NCBI GenBank assembly: GCA_029860345.1
Contig: JAOUBJ010000017.1
Coordinates: 67,501 to 131,500, forward strand
Direction: 5' to 3'
Origin: Candidatus Zixiibacteriota bacterium
GTDB taxonomy: Bacteria; Zixibacteria; MSB-5A5; GN15; FEB-12
DNA length: 64,000 nucleotides
A model generated the notes under the pieces. The model was not told the origin of the DNA. It did not search any database and worked only from the letters and a program-made list of their open reading frames with translations. The first letter of the stretch is position 1. Each line of letters starts with the position of its first letter. A program made the translations under genes and the position numbers. Positions 18,481 to 27,984 of the stretch are shown here, in pieces.

Positions 18481-19749
18481 TCAGATGGCGTTGTCGGCGT
18501 TGCGCCGGCGTCGAATGGACTTTTTCAGAAACGAGACGGCGACCGCTACCAACATGAGACCCAGCCCAAACGAGATAAGCAGAGCATAAGCAATGCCGTG
18601 CATCTGCCATCGGTCAAAACAGTAACCGCTGATGCTTACGAAGAGGGCCAATACACCCAGCCAAATGTAGCCGACCGTCCTGGTCCGTTCGAACACCGCG
18701 AACAGCGTAGTTAGCATGGCGCTCACGCTGACCAACATGTTTACCAGGACCAACAACAACATGAGGTCGTAAGAGTGAACGTATTCCACCGTGGATACCA
18801 GCGCAATGACATCCTTGCCGAACAGATACATAAACAGAAGAAGCGGCAGGGCCAACAGGAGATAGATGCTCAGGAATATCAGAAAGGTGCGTCGGACGGC
18901 TGAGCCATTGGCCGATGACCGGCTCTTTTTGAGGTACTGTGCATATACATTGTTCACTATCGCGGTCGGAATGGTGGCTACCAACGCAACTTTCTGCGCA
19001 ATACTGTAAAAAGCCACGCTCTCAAAACTGTCGTATAGTTTCAGCAATAGGGGCACCAGGGAATTGACTATCAGATCCGAAAAGGCAAAAGGAAGCAGTG
19101 GCAAGCCCAGGGCCAGGTACTTCTTCACGACCCGTAAGTCGTATCGCGTAACTTCCAGGTAATCTCTCAACAAATACATGCCCAGCGTCGTGGCCAGAAA
19201 CTCGGCGGCGATGAATCCATACAACGCTCCTTCCAGTCCACCCTCGAAGTAGTAACAGCCAACCAGAATCGCTGCGATAATCAGTGCCGACTCCACAAAC
19301 AGAAACAGAACCTGGCGACCAATCAACAACAGGGCACGGCACAATCCGAAGCATAAGTCATTGACAGTTCGACACACTAGAGCGGCGAACATCAACGCCA
19401 GCACCGTGGGCGTGAAAACATCGTTGTACAAGAGATAGCAGGCGAAGCATGCATACACCAGAAGAGTTACACATCCCTTGGTAACGCTGACCGAAAAGAT
19501 ATCTTGCTTTTGTTGTTTACGATCTTTGCCCGTAAGCAACACATTGGATGCATACATCAGATTCATGGATGAGAATGTTAGGATCAACCCGATCATGCTG
19601 ATAAACAGCGACCAGTTTCCGTAGGACTCCACGGTCAACTGTTTGGACAAAAGGGCAGCCAGACAGAAGCCATAGCCAAACCGGATTACGGGCAGCAGAC
19701 CTGAGATTGTCAGGTGACTGAGAACAGTTTTTTGTACAGGCAGTCCCAT
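18481..19749 (-). CDS. Wzx-like polysaccharide flippase
   Basis: A 422-residue protein with about twelve hydrophobic helices spread over its whole length, starting with LTISGLLPVIRFGYGFCLAALLSKQLTVESYGNWSLF broken into the usual short loops of the MATE/MOP flippase fold. This type moves undecaprenyl-linked repeat units from the inner to the outer face of the membrane. It overlaps the preceding asparagine-synthase-like gene by 40 bases. A Wzx identity is supported by the neighbouring Wzy-like and Wzz-like genes. Substrate specificity cannot be read from sequence. Confidence 0.85.
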   Translation of the reverse strand: MGLPVQKTVLSHLTISGLLPVIRFGYGFCLAALLSKQLTVESYGNWSLFISMIGLILTFSSMNLMYASNVLLTGKDRKQQKQDIFSVSVTKGCVTLLVYACFACYLLYNDVFTPTVLALMFAALVCRTVNDLCFGLCRALLLIGRQVLFLFVESALIIAAILVGCYYFEGGLEGALYGFIAAEFLATTLGMYLLRDYLEVTRYDLRVVKKYLALGLPLLPFAFSDLIVNSLVPLLLKLYDSFESVAFYSIAQKVALVATIPTAIVNNVYAQYLKKSRSSANGSAVRRTFLIFLSIYLLLALPLLLFMYLFGKDVIALVSTVEYVHSYDLMLLLVLVNMLVSVSAMLTTLFAVFERTRTVGYIWLGVLALFVSISGYCFDRWQMHGIAYALLISFGLGLMLVAVAVSFLKKSIRRRRNADNAI

Positions 19750-21287
19750 TGTTGGTAGACCTCGCCCAGAACCTTTTGATAGTCAGCGTGCGCTTCACTG
19801 TCCCCCCGGACTCGGCGGCCTCTCTCGATGAGGCCGGTATCAATCTTGTAACGACGCTGCAGAGTTTCTTCCAACACATACCGGGGGTGGCGAAGATTTC
19901 GGCTTTCGTCTTGCATCGACATTTTAAGGTAAACCAAACGTGCATCTACGAACGGCATAACCAGATTGTGACCATAGGCCCGAGTCGATTCGATTACGAA
20001 AATGTTCGACGTGCCCTGTAGATACATCATTTTCATGTACATGATGATCGCTTCGAGGTCGCCGTCAAGCTCGGTGACTATTCGTTCGGCGATTGAGCTG
20101 AGATATCGGGAGTAATCACCATCTGTCTTGGCCGAATGAACGACAGGCAGGTAACCGGCAGGGTCCAGGAGTCCCGTCCAGTAATCCGCAAAGCTCACCG
20201 GGACAAATTGGTTGCGTCCCATCTTTCCTCGGCGACGATAGAGCAGTCCGGCCATGGCCGCTATGATCCAGCGTTGGTAGGTTGGGCGGTCGACATATTG
20301 TCGGGAAGTTAACAGCCGTTGGATTCTGCCGCCCATGGTCTTGCTCGATGCGCTCCAGCAGTAGATACTGTCGGACGATTGCCCGTTAAAGATATTGCAG
20401 CACCCAAACTCCTCACCGAGCAGCCGGAGCGCCTCATAGAAAGGTACGGCCAGCGTCTTATCGAAGGGATGTCGCCGAACCGCGGTTTCAAGCAGATGAT
20501 AGTTGTCTTTGATCGGCACTTCGATGGTTCTCACGCCGTGGGGCAACCATTGCGCAGCCGCTTGGGTCTTCGTTTCATCGATGAAGTTATCATTGTCCTG
20601 GGGACGGTACTTGACGAATACCGGGAGAAAGTCGATCTCTTGTTGCTTGAGAACCATGGCCAAATAGGTTGAGTCTATTCCGCCGGTAAAGAAGAGAATG
20701 TTTTTGCAATTCGGGCGTCTGCCTGAGGAGACGCTGTCCGCTATCAGTTGGTGGTTTTTCTCAGCGTAGAGCCTGTCGTTGCTTTTCCTGGCGATTCTGG
20801 TTCGGAAATAGATCTTCTCGACTAAGCCCTCGGGTCTGCTGATCAGCATGGTTGCAGGCATTAGTTTTTGGATATGACTGAACAGCGTGGCGCCGCCGGT
20901 GGTGTAACGGTGACGTTGAAAATAGAATCGTTCGTGGGCATCCTCGACCAGTGGCCTCCCTCCGTTCCTGGCTCCATCGCGTGCTACCAGTACATCATCA
21001 CTAAGAAGAAGCCCTTCGGGGACCTCAACGCGATAGGTCCGAAAGTTGCCGAAAATGTCGTTGGCAACGACGTGCAAGCCGCGCCGGTGATCGACATACT
21101 CCATCAAGAAGAAACCGCCCAGCCTGTTCAGTAGTTCGGCCAATGGCCCGGCATTGGTCTCTTTGAACTGGAATGTTTCCAGTTCGTACCGGTTGTAAAC
21201 CTGGCCGTAAAAGTTGACCTCAAAACCGTCCTTGCTCAGGCTGAAGACAGGCGAGTGCGACAGAGATACTTTGAGGGCTTTAGTCAC
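19710..21287 (-). CDS. Asparagine-synthase-like amidotransferase of the glycan locus
   Basis: A 525-residue protein with a C-terminal asparagine synthase (ATP pyrophosphatase) domain: the PP-loop is FFTGGIDSTYLA (residues 199-210), followed by DNDNFIDETK and late FVDARLVYL. The N-terminal 190 residues resemble the Ntn glutaminase fold in outline (FFLMEYVDHRRG, LHVVANDIFG) but the chain starts MTKALKVSLS, so the catalytic Cys2 is missing. Glutamine-derived ammonia is therefore unlikely to be made here. AsnB-like proteins in surface-glycan clusters may amidate sugar carboxylates. That role is inferred. GTG start at 21287, overlapping the upstream gene by 8 bases. Confidence 0.82.
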   Translation of the reverse strand: MTKALKVSLSHSPVFSLSKDGFEVNFYGQVYNRYELETFQFKETNAGPLAELLNRLGGFFLMEYVDHRRGLHVVANDIFGNFRTYRVEVPEGLLLSDDVLVARDGARNGGRPLVEDAHERFYFQRHRYTTGGATLFSHIQKLMPATMLISRPEGLVEKIYFRTRIARKSNDRLYAEKNHQLIADSVSSGRRPNCKNILFFTGGIDSTYLAMVLKQQEIDFLPVFVKYRPQDNDNFIDETKTQAAAQWLPHGVRTIEVPIKDNYHLLETAVRRHPFDKTLAVPFYEALRLLGEEFGCCNIFNGQSSDSIYCWSASSKTMGGRIQRLLTSRQYVDRPTYQRWIIAAMAGLLYRRRGKMGRNQFVPVSFADYWTGLLDPAGYLPVVHSAKTDGDYSRYLSSIAERIVTELDGDLEAIIMYMKMMYLQGTSNIFVIESTRAYGHNLVMPFVDARLVYLKMSMQDESRNLRHPRYVLEETLQRRYKIDTGLIERGRRVRGDSEAHADYQKVLGEVYQQWDCLYKKLFSVT

Positions 21288-22644
21288 TTATGTGACCCCG
21301 GATTTTCTCTTGAACCAGACGGCTGGACTCTTTGAGATCGTGCTGTACCGTGTCGAGTCGCATCACTTCGATGCCATGCTCTTCGATATAGACAAGGGCA
21401 TCATTCAGGGCTGCTTGCATTTTGGAAAGCACCGGCACTTCAAACTCGCGGGCCCGCTTGTAGAAAACGGTGAGATCGCCGTGCAGGGCAATGACGAGAT
21501 CAGGTTTCGGCAGGAGATGGAAGGACAGTCTGTTCCCCCACCGTTCGGCCGCCATCAGTTTGTCCAGCCACGTCCGATCGACGATAATCAGATCGTTGTG
21601 ATTCCGAATAGGAGCAAGCGCAAACAGACACTTCGCATTGTATTCCAGGATATAGAACAGACTGAGCAGGAGGTTGAACATATTGGCCAGTAGGGTCCAG
21701 CGTTTGGCCAGACTATCGGCAATTCCGCGCTGTCCAACATAGCGTTCACGCGGGTCGCCACCGGGTCTTAGGAGTCTGCGGAAACGCTGCACCAACGAAA
21801 GCTTTAACCCCATGTAACGGTATTGACAGAAGAGTCCTCCGCCATCGTGTTGAGCCGCCACCTGCTGCGCCAGGGTCGTCTTGCCGCTGCCGTCGATGCC
21901 CATTATCACCACCAACAAACCTCGGCGCCGCCAAAAGAAGCACCAGTCGAGTCGCACCAGAATCCTGTGCGTCATGTAGGCCGACGCTCCACCGATACTG
22001 CCCGGTTGACCGAACACGAGGCGCAGGCGTCGCCACAGGGTAGGATGCGCCTGCGATCGGTTTAGCCGCTCCAATCGTTCAATCATCACATAGCTTCGCC
22101 CGAACAGCCTCTTCCCCATTGCGATCAGGTTTGGCCGGTCACACCGCGCCGCCACTTCATCGATGCGCCTGGGGTAGTCCATCTTGCCTCTGAAAAACCA
22201 CTCCACGTGTAACACAAAGTAATCGAGCCATGCCTCGGCCACACGGAAACCACTGACTTCATAAGTGGCATTCACGGCTTTTTCAAAGGTCAACCAGGTG
22301 ACTCCGAAAAAACGGAGATGCTCATGCAGATGCAGACGCACAAGACCTTTGGCGCTATCGTAGCCAACATAGACAACCTGAGAGCTCCCCGGGCTTCGAT
22401 CAAGCCTGAACCAACCGTGTGCTTCCAGATAGTGCCGTGCGCGCCGGTATCCTTCGGTATCACAAATAAGATCGAGATCGCTGGGGGTTTTTTGCATCTG
22501 AAAGTGGAAGGGCAGGTTTATCAGAATGAAGTCTATCCCGGCTTGTTTGAGCCCCACGAGAGCCTCAAGATAGGTATCCGCCCGGCGACCGAAACAAGCG
22601 CCGAGAATCGGCTCGATCTGTCGTTGTTTAACAGACGTGCTCAT
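21280..22644 (-). CDS. Nucleotidyltransferase-like / thymidylate-kinase-like fusion
   Basis: A 454-residue two-part protein. The first half has a nucleotidyltransferase-type signature (TPSDLDLICD, residues 54-62) of the kind seen in PF14907-like proteins. The second half has a Walker A P-loop GIDGSGKTT (249-257), an IIVDRTWLDKL segment and an ALHGDL segment as in thymidylate-kinase-like enzymes. A kinase for a nucleotide or a sugar or lipid carrier of the glycan pathway is possible. The reaction is unknown. The start at 22644 (ATG) is chosen because it overlaps the GT4 stop by 17 bases; the frame extends 53 codons upstream but inside the GT4 gene. Confidence 0.75.
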   Translation of the reverse strand: MSTSVKQRQIEPILGACFGRRADTYLEALVGLKQAGIDFILINLPFHFQMQKTPSDLDLICDTEGYRRARHYLEAHGWFRLDRSPGSSQVVYVGYDSAKGLVRLHLHEHLRFFGVTWLTFEKAVNATYEVSGFRVAEAWLDYFVLHVEWFFRGKMDYPRRIDEVAARCDRPNLIAMGKRLFGRSYVMIERLERLNRSQAHPTLWRRLRLVFGQPGSIGGASAYMTHRILVRLDWCFFWRRRGLLVVIMGIDGSGKTTLAQQVAAQHDGGGLFCQYRYMGLKLSLVQRFRRLLRPGGDPRERYVGQRGIADSLAKRWTLLANMFNLLLSLFYILEYNAKCLFALAPIRNHNDLIIVDRTWLDKLMAAERWGNRLSFHLLPKPDLVIALHGDLTVFYKRAREFEVPVLSKMQAALNDALVYIEEHGIEVMRLDTVQHDLKESSRLVQEKIRGHISD

Positions 22645-23668
22645 ACTGCGCGCAGGCCCTTTTGATGCGACTGAGATTCTGTTCGATACGCATGGGTATC
22701 TCGCCTGGAGAGGCAAGGAACCGCCGCGCCTTCTCAATGAACTGATCGGCGTTACCCGGTGGACACAGAAAGTAGTCGTCAAAATACTCGGCCACACCTT
22801 CAAGCCGCGACGACAAAAAGGGCGTACCGCAACAGAGGCTTTCGTACAAAGACAAAGGCACCGCGAAAGTTCCGCTGTGCGCTCTAATAGGATATATCAG
22901 CAGGTGCGACCGTCCGATTTCGGCAAAAACATCCACTTTGCCTTTCAATGTCACTCGTGTTGGATACTCATCGACCAAGTGGTGCACTGAATGCTCCAGA
23001 TTGTCGTCGTAGGTCAGCCCGTTGCAGGCCAGCGTTAGATTGAGATTCGGCAACTCATGGGCAAGGGCGCGAAAGACCTTCATCACAATGTCGACACCTT
23101 TGAATTTGCTCAGATGTCCCATGTACAAAATAGTGGGCTGTTTAGCTTTTTCAGTCGGCGTAACCGGTGGCTCCATGAGGATCGGCCTGACTGTCTTCAG
23201 CTTGGTCTTGAAGCAGGGCGACAAGGCCAGCAACAGTTCTCGTTGGTATTCGGTGTAGGTATGAAACTGCTGGTAACATCGGTGGAACCGGCGGGCCAAC
23301 CATCGGCGCAAGCCGACACGCCCCCCGGTCGAGAACAGGCCTCCATCGGTTGCCGTGAGAGTGCGGGTCCGGGATCGCATCAGCAAGGCAACTATCAGCG
23401 CAATCCAACCAACGGTGCCAAAGTAATGTACGCCGTCGGAAAGGCGGCACCACGGTCCCAGACGCATCAGGTTCCGCTTCGTGGTCAACCGAATCGGAAT
23501 GCCCTCCTCAACGAACTCCCGGTTGAGGTTGCCGGTGACAATCAGAATCCGGACGTCGTGCCCATCGGCTCTGTGACACCGGGCGGTCTCGAACAACTGC
23601 TTGCGAGCGGCTTCCGCCAGCGGAAACTCGAAATCCTCCTGTGCACTGGCCAACAATATTCTCGACAA
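22628..23668 (-). CDS. Glycosyltransferase family 4
   Basis: A 346-residue GT-B glycosyltransferase. The C-terminal nucleotide-sugar half is well preserved: TILYMGHLSKFKGVDIV, then VPLSLYESLCCGTPFLSS with the donor-binding glutamate and EGVAEYF. The N-terminal acceptor half contains GNLNREFVEEGIPI. It starts with TTG at 23668, preceded by AGGAG with a 7-base gap, and follows the Capsule_synth-like gene after nine bases. Expected to add one sugar of the surface glycan at the cytoplasmic membrane face. Confidence 0.87.
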   Translation of the reverse strand: MSRILLASAQEDFEFPLAEAARKQLFETARCHRADGHDVRILIVTGNLNREFVEEGIPIRLTTKRNLMRLGPWCRLSDGVHYFGTVGWIALIVALLMRSRTRTLTATDGGLFSTGGRVGLRRWLARRFHRCYQQFHTYTEYQRELLLALSPCFKTKLKTVRPILMEPPVTPTEKAKQPTILYMGHLSKFKGVDIVMKVFRALAHELPNLNLTLACNGLTYDDNLEHSVHHLVDEYPTRVTLKGKVDVFAEIGRSHLLIYPIRAHSGTFAVPLSLYESLCCGTPFLSSRLEGVAEYFDDYFLCPPGNADQFIEKARRFLASPGEIPMRIEQNLSRIKRACAQYEHVC

Positions 23669-23677
23669 CTTCTGCTC

Positions 23678-25390
23678 CTACCTTTCGTCTTGACGCCAAT
23701 AGTCCTGAAAGTACTCACGTTCGCCGGCCATCACCCCAACCACATGCTCCAGGTTACGATCGCCCCATATTTCATCGGTCGGACACTCGTAGTTGGGCGT
23801 ACCGGCGCGAAGAGGCGACATGAATTTCATCGGTACGCCGTGAAGGAAGAAGTACTCGTATGCAAACAGAAGGGCCGACTCAAGGTTTGAGTCCTGACGC
23901 TGCAATATCTGCTCGGTAGTATCAAAGGCTGCAAAATACTCGTTGCGATCATGTATGTCGTGCGTGAAGCCTGAGTCGGAATAGGCAGCCCGTGCGCCGA
24001 TGATCAGCGCTATGTGCCCGAAAACAAGCTCAAGCCCGATCGTACCGTTGTACACGATGCCTGCCTTCATGAAGTCAAACAGGGCGTAGCTCGAGAGAGG
24101 TTCCTCAGGCGCCACGATGATGATGTTTTCTCGCCGGAGAACCTGCTCGCCCAGATGAAAGGTCAGTATGTCGCTAACGCTTTTTCTGACGGTCATGAAA
24201 CTGCGCTCCGCCGGGTGGACGCGAATAACGAGCACCTTGTCCGGTGAGCGATCAAAATAACGTACCGTCTCCACCAGCCACTCGACCGGCGAGTCAAAGA
24301 CCCGGTTGGACTCTTCGAAGGTAGTGGCGTTGTCCCACATCACGTTGGGGAACAGCGCAAAGATATCCCGACCGGCCGCCCGATGGGTGTCCAAACGTTG
24401 CAGCAACGGTGACCGCGAGGCTGTCTCGGTCCCGCCCAGTCTGGCAATATCGGCGCTGCCGTGATTGAAGCGTTCATTCATCAGGTGTCCGACCCGCTGG
24501 GCAACATCGATCCGTGAAATCGTCCGGTCCACAACCTGTTCGGCCAGATGTTTGAGATAGCCACCGTCGCTTTTGTTGGCCGCAATGTCGTCGGTGGCCA
24601 GGTCGAGGCTGGCGGCGCCGTAGCCGTTCAATCCATAGGTGATCGTGCGCACACCCTGCTGCATCATGAAGCTCATGAAGGTTCCCCAACTTGAGTAGAT
24701 ACCATGCGACGTGACCACCATGGTCGGTTTGAATTCTGCGTAGACCTGTTGAGCCGCACTTATGCTGACAATAGCGTTGCGCACAAACATGGCCCTGGCC
24801 TTCTGGTAATCGCGTTCACTTTCCAGCATGGGGCGGTCGGGCGCCGACAGATAAAATCGTACCAGCGAAGCTCGGACAAACGGTTCGAGTTCGATTGAAC
24901 GAAAAGATTTTAGCTCCCCTACCTTCGGATCATCCAGCAGCGTGAGCTGGGCACGATCTACGAAACGCGAGTATGGCTCCATCATGCCGCCGACCAGCGG
25001 CAGGCGTCGCAGCAGGGCCAACGACAAGAGACGCCTCAACCGATAGTAGGTCTGCATCGGCGCCAGATCGTTTTTGGTAAGTGTCTCGTGGTGGTAGAGC
25101 GGGCCGTCATCATATAACATGCGGACGTCAAAACCGCGGGCCTTGAGCTTGAGGGCCAGCATTACCTCGATAACCAACTGGACGGACACATAAGTGCGGA
25201 CAGTGTTGAACAGCACCACGCCGCGGTGCTCCACTCGCTGCGTCCCCTCGGCGTCGACATGCTTTTCCAGTCGGGATAGCATGTCTACCACCCGAGGCAT
25301 TTCCCAAAGAAATCGAGCGGTCGAGAATATCCAACTGAGCAGCGGTGATCTCTTTTTCAAAGCGACTTTTAGATCGGACGCATTCACCAT
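23678..25390 (-). CDS. Capsule-polysaccharide-synthesis-like protein
   Basis: A 570-residue protein. The C-terminal half contains VLVIRVHPAE, NIIIVAPEEPLSSYALFDF, GIVYNGTIGLELVF and VVGARAAYSDSGF-like sequence, the pattern of GT-B fold proteins of the Capsule_synth (PF05159) and CDP-glycerol transferase type. The N-terminal half (VVLFNTVRTYVSVQLVIEV, LYDDGPLYHHET) resembles the same group. It probably transfers Kdo-like or other residues onto the glycan or its lipid anchor, which would fit a locus that makes nonulosonic acid. The family assignment is by pattern only. It is preceded by a gap of about 300 bases. Confidence 0.65.
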   Translation of the reverse strand: MVNASDLKVALKKRSPLLSWIFSTARFLWEMPRVVDMLSRLEKHVDAEGTQRVEHRGVVLFNTVRTYVSVQLVIEVMLALKLKARGFDVRMLYDDGPLYHHETLTKNDLAPMQTYYRLRRLLSLALLRRLPLVGGMMEPYSRFVDRAQLTLLDDPKVGELKSFRSIELEPFVRASLVRFYLSAPDRPMLESERDYQKARAMFVRNAIVSISAAQQVYAEFKPTMVVTSHGIYSSWGTFMSFMMQQGVRTITYGLNGYGAASLDLATDDIAANKSDGGYLKHLAEQVVDRTISRIDVAQRVGHLMNERFNHGSADIARLGGTETASRSPLLQRLDTHRAAGRDIFALFPNVMWDNATTFEESNRVFDSPVEWLVETVRYFDRSPDKVLVIRVHPAERSFMTVRKSVSDILTFHLGEQVLRRENIIIVAPEEPLSSYALFDFMKAGIVYNGTIGLELVFGHIALIIGARAAYSDSGFTHDIHDRNEYFAAFDTTEQILQRQDSNLESALLFAYEYFFLHGVPMKFMSPLRAGTPNYECPTDEIWGDRNLEHVVGVMAGEREYFQDYWRQDER

Positions 25391-25688
25391 AGTTCTCGCG
25401 GCACGAGTTGCATCTCAGCGTAACCTCATGAGAGACTGTACGCTGATAAGTTTCCGGCCACCGGGTGGAGTACCCAGGGCGGCCAGTTTTCCTGATTGGA
25501 GAATAATTCAGGGCCACGATGTACGTCAACAATAACGTCTCGGCGACAAAACCCAGATCGGCGGAATACTGTGCTCTGGGAACTCGTTGTTGGTGCGGCA
25601 AGGCGACCGGTTGGTGCGCTCAAAGTCGCTTCGGGGACAACCTATCACGCATCCCGCCGCGGGCACGCGTTCTGGTTTTGATCGGGAA
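25391..25688. other. Gap inside the polysaccharide operon, possible internal promoter
   Basis: This is the only gap over 60 bases between 14.9 and 37.6 kb apart from the break between wzz and wzx. No credible reading frame is present. On the minus strand TTGACG (complement of 25524-25529), 18 bases, then TATTCT (complement of 25500-25505) could be a weak promoter serving the downstream half of the operon. Confidence 0.35.
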
Positions 25689-26738
25689 TCAATCAGGGTG
25701 CGCTGCCACGTGGCCAATGCCTAACATATCCAGAGCGGCGATGATGGCCTCAGCAACTTCGGCCGGGCCGACCTGCTGCATGCAGACAGCGTGGTCAAAA
25801 GGGCAAGTGTGAAGATTGCACGGTTGGCAGGGCAATACCTGGCGGTACAGCATGGTCGACCTGTCCGGCCTTGGCGGGTAGGCACTGGGATCGGTCGAAC
25901 CGAAGAGTGCAAAATGCCTGACGCCGAGAAATGCCGCCACGTGCGAGAAACCTGAGTCCATGGTCAAGACCACAGGGGCCCGGGCCACCACCCGAACAGC
26001 ATCGGTAACAGATCCGGAGAGGTAAGCCACATTGGCCCGTTGCCCTAACGCATCTTCAATAGGTGACAGTTCAGCAGGAACTCCCAGAAAAGCTATTCGC
26101 AGATCGGTGTCCAGGCTCTCGATAAGCTCACGATGAAGGGCAATCGGCCACATCTTGATATCACGCGATGCCCCGGGGTGTATCACCAAATCGTAAGTAG
26201 TCTCCCCGTTGCTCGGCGACCTGGTGATAGTGAATATGTTCATGTTGAGCAGACAATTGTCTCTAACTGACCCAGCCGCCTGATGCAACACTCGTTCCCG
26301 GCTTGTTAGGTCAAGCTGTTTGTCCACCGTCATTCGTTGGTCGTACAGTCCGGACAATCTTTCATCAGCCGACCCCACCACTTTCAGCCTGGGACGCGCC
26401 AGATGTTTGACCATCCATAACAAAACCGGCAGCTTCCAACTGGACACCCTTTTCTGAGCGTGTGGAGAAACGACGACATAGTCAGCCTTCAGCCTAATCA
26501 AATCTCGCATCAATGCGAAACCAGCCCCCGGTTTCGATGAAAAAGGGGCGAACTCAATCAGCTTGATATGCTCATTCTCCCATGCCACTAACTCGGCTAA
26601 CTCAAGATTGGTGCGGGAGACTACCATGCTGACTCGATTACCCTGACGTAACAGCTCGTTGGCTACGGGAATGGCCGACAGAAAGTCGCCGATCCCCTGG
26701 TAGAAGCCCATGACAATTGACTTATCCTTCCACGGCAT
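25689..26738 (-). CDS. Glycosyltransferase family 9 (heptosyltransferase-like)
   Basis: A 349-residue GT9 protein with the typical GIGDFLSAIPVANEL N-terminus, a donor-binding VIHPGASRDIKMWP segment, the VLTMDSGFSHVAAFLG signature and ALFGSTDPSAYPP. A Cys-rich loop near the end (LPCQPCNLHTCPFDHAVCM) matches the four-Cys motif of many GT9 members. It likely transfers heptose or another sugar. The start at 26738 follows the stop of the polymerase-like gene by one base and has TTGAGG upstream. Confidence 0.88.
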   Translation of the reverse strand: MPWKDKSIVMGFYQGIGDFLSAIPVANELLRQGNRVSMVVSRTNLELAELVAWENEHIKLIEFAPFSSKPGAGFALMRDLIRLKADYVVVSPHAQKRVSSWKLPVLLWMVKHLARPRLKVVGSADERLSGLYDQRMTVDKQLDLTSRERVLHQAAGSVRDNCLLNMNIFTITRSPSNGETTYDLVIHPGASRDIKMWPIALHRELIESLDTDLRIAFLGVPAELSPIEDALGQRANVAYLSGSVTDAVRVVARAPVVLTMDSGFSHVAAFLGVRHFALFGSTDPSAYPPRPDRSTMLYRQVLPCQPCNLHTCPFDHAVCMQQVGPAEVAEAIIAALDMLGIGHVAAHPD

Positions 26739-26739
26739 A

Positions 26740-27984
26740 TTAGACGGCCTCAAGCTGCGGGTTTTTCAGCAGCGATTCACGATGCCGCCATCTGATTCGA
26801 AGGCGCAACAGGACGGATACCAAAAAGGCCAGCAGCAGATGTTCCGGCAGCGTGTAACCGACACCGCTGGGGATCACGCCGACATTGGCCAGGAACAGGA
26901 CGACGATGAAGTCCGACGGATCGCGATGTTCTCTCAAGCGCACTACGAATATCTTAAGCAGCCCGCCGGTGACCACAGCCCAGAAAATCAGGTACACTAT
27001 GGCAAAATATCCGAAATCGGCGAACGGTACGCCCAGCACACCGAACGACGCCGCACCGATCTTTTTTTCGAACCAAACCGGGTAATATTTTTTGGCTAAG
27101 GCAAAAGTCCCCCAATCGTGCGGTTTGTTTGGATAGAGCACGCGCGGCACCCGACTGAAAACCGCCTGCTCAAGAGTAAGGCGGCCGTACTGCAATTCCG
27201 GGTGGTCTTCGATGAGCATCATGGCGTTGCGATTATAGTCCGAGTAAGTAGACACAGCCGCCATAACATTCAGGTCTCCGTCGCGCATGGACTCCGAGAA
27301 AGCGTAAAACAGGGAACCCAAACCTACCGCGAACGCGACCGAATATGCGCCCACCGTTGATAGTTTCATTTTCTTGTCACGAACGAGGACGCGGTACATC
27401 AACCCTATCAGGATCAGTATCACCACCTGACCTTTACTGCCGTGCGCAAAGCACCACAAGGCGCTCATCGCAAAAAACAAACTCTTCTCTCCCTTGAACG
27501 AACATTTCTTGAACAGGCAGAATATGTAAGCAAGGTAGGCCAACGCGGTCGACGTAAAATACATGTGACCATACCCGATGCGAGTTTTGGCATAAATGGC
27601 GCGCGGCGTGAAAATGAGGTCACGATACTCGACCAGGATCGGCAGGTAGACGAGTATGGCCATGGCGAAAACCACATAGGGCAGGGTTCTGATGTCACTG
27701 TTGATATTGAACGGCAACCTCACACGAATTGCCGGAAAGCGAGTATAGGCCAAAGCCAAAAACAGAAAGGTCAAAGCATAAGTGGCGTAGCAGTACAGAT
27801 AGGTCGATGACTCACCACTATAGCCGAAATAGTGTATGTGCACCAACTCCAGCAGATAGTATCCGGGGATGAAGGTAAAGTAGACCGGCGTGAGTATATG
27901 AAAGAAGCTCTTGTCCTTCACCACGATCATGATATAGGCCGCAATCGCCACAGCTAATGATGACAGGATGATCAGTTCGTTCAT
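26740..27984 (-). CDS. Wzy-like O-antigen/repeat-unit polymerase
   Basis: A 414-residue integral membrane protein with about ten helices, a large loop (residues about 250-320, with LEQAVFSRVPRVLYPNKPHDWGTFALAK) and further helices after it. Polymerases of this type show little sequence conservation but keep this topology and the PxLYPxKP-like loop. It would join repeat units in the periplasm with the Wzz-like protein. It overlaps the pseI stop by 4 bases (ATGA). Confidence 0.75.
   Translation of the reverse strand: MNELIILSSLAVAIAAYIMIVVKDKSFFHILTPVYFTFIPGYYLLELVHIHYFGYSGESSTYLYCYATYALTFLFLALAYTRFPAIRVRLPFNINSDIRTLPYVVFAMAILVYLPILVEYRDLIFTPRAIYAKTRIGYGHMYFTSTALAYLAYIFCLFKKCSFKGEKSLFFAMSALWCFAHGSKGQVVILILIGLMYRVLVRDKKMKLSTVGAYSVAFAVGLGSLFYAFSESMRDGDLNVMAAVSTYSDYNRNAMMLIEDHPELQYGRLTLEQAVFSRVPRVLYPNKPHDWGTFALAKKYYPVWFEKKIGAASFGVLGVPFADFGYFAIVYLIFWAVVTGGLLKIFVVRLREHRDPSDFIVVLFLANVGVIPSGVGYTLPEHLLLAFLVSVLLRLRIRWRHRESLLKNPQLEAV

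Noticed and set aside
23057-23890. 277-codon plus-strand frame
   Set aside because: Opposite to the GT4 and Capsule_synth-like genes, whose motifs are clear. No ribosome site.
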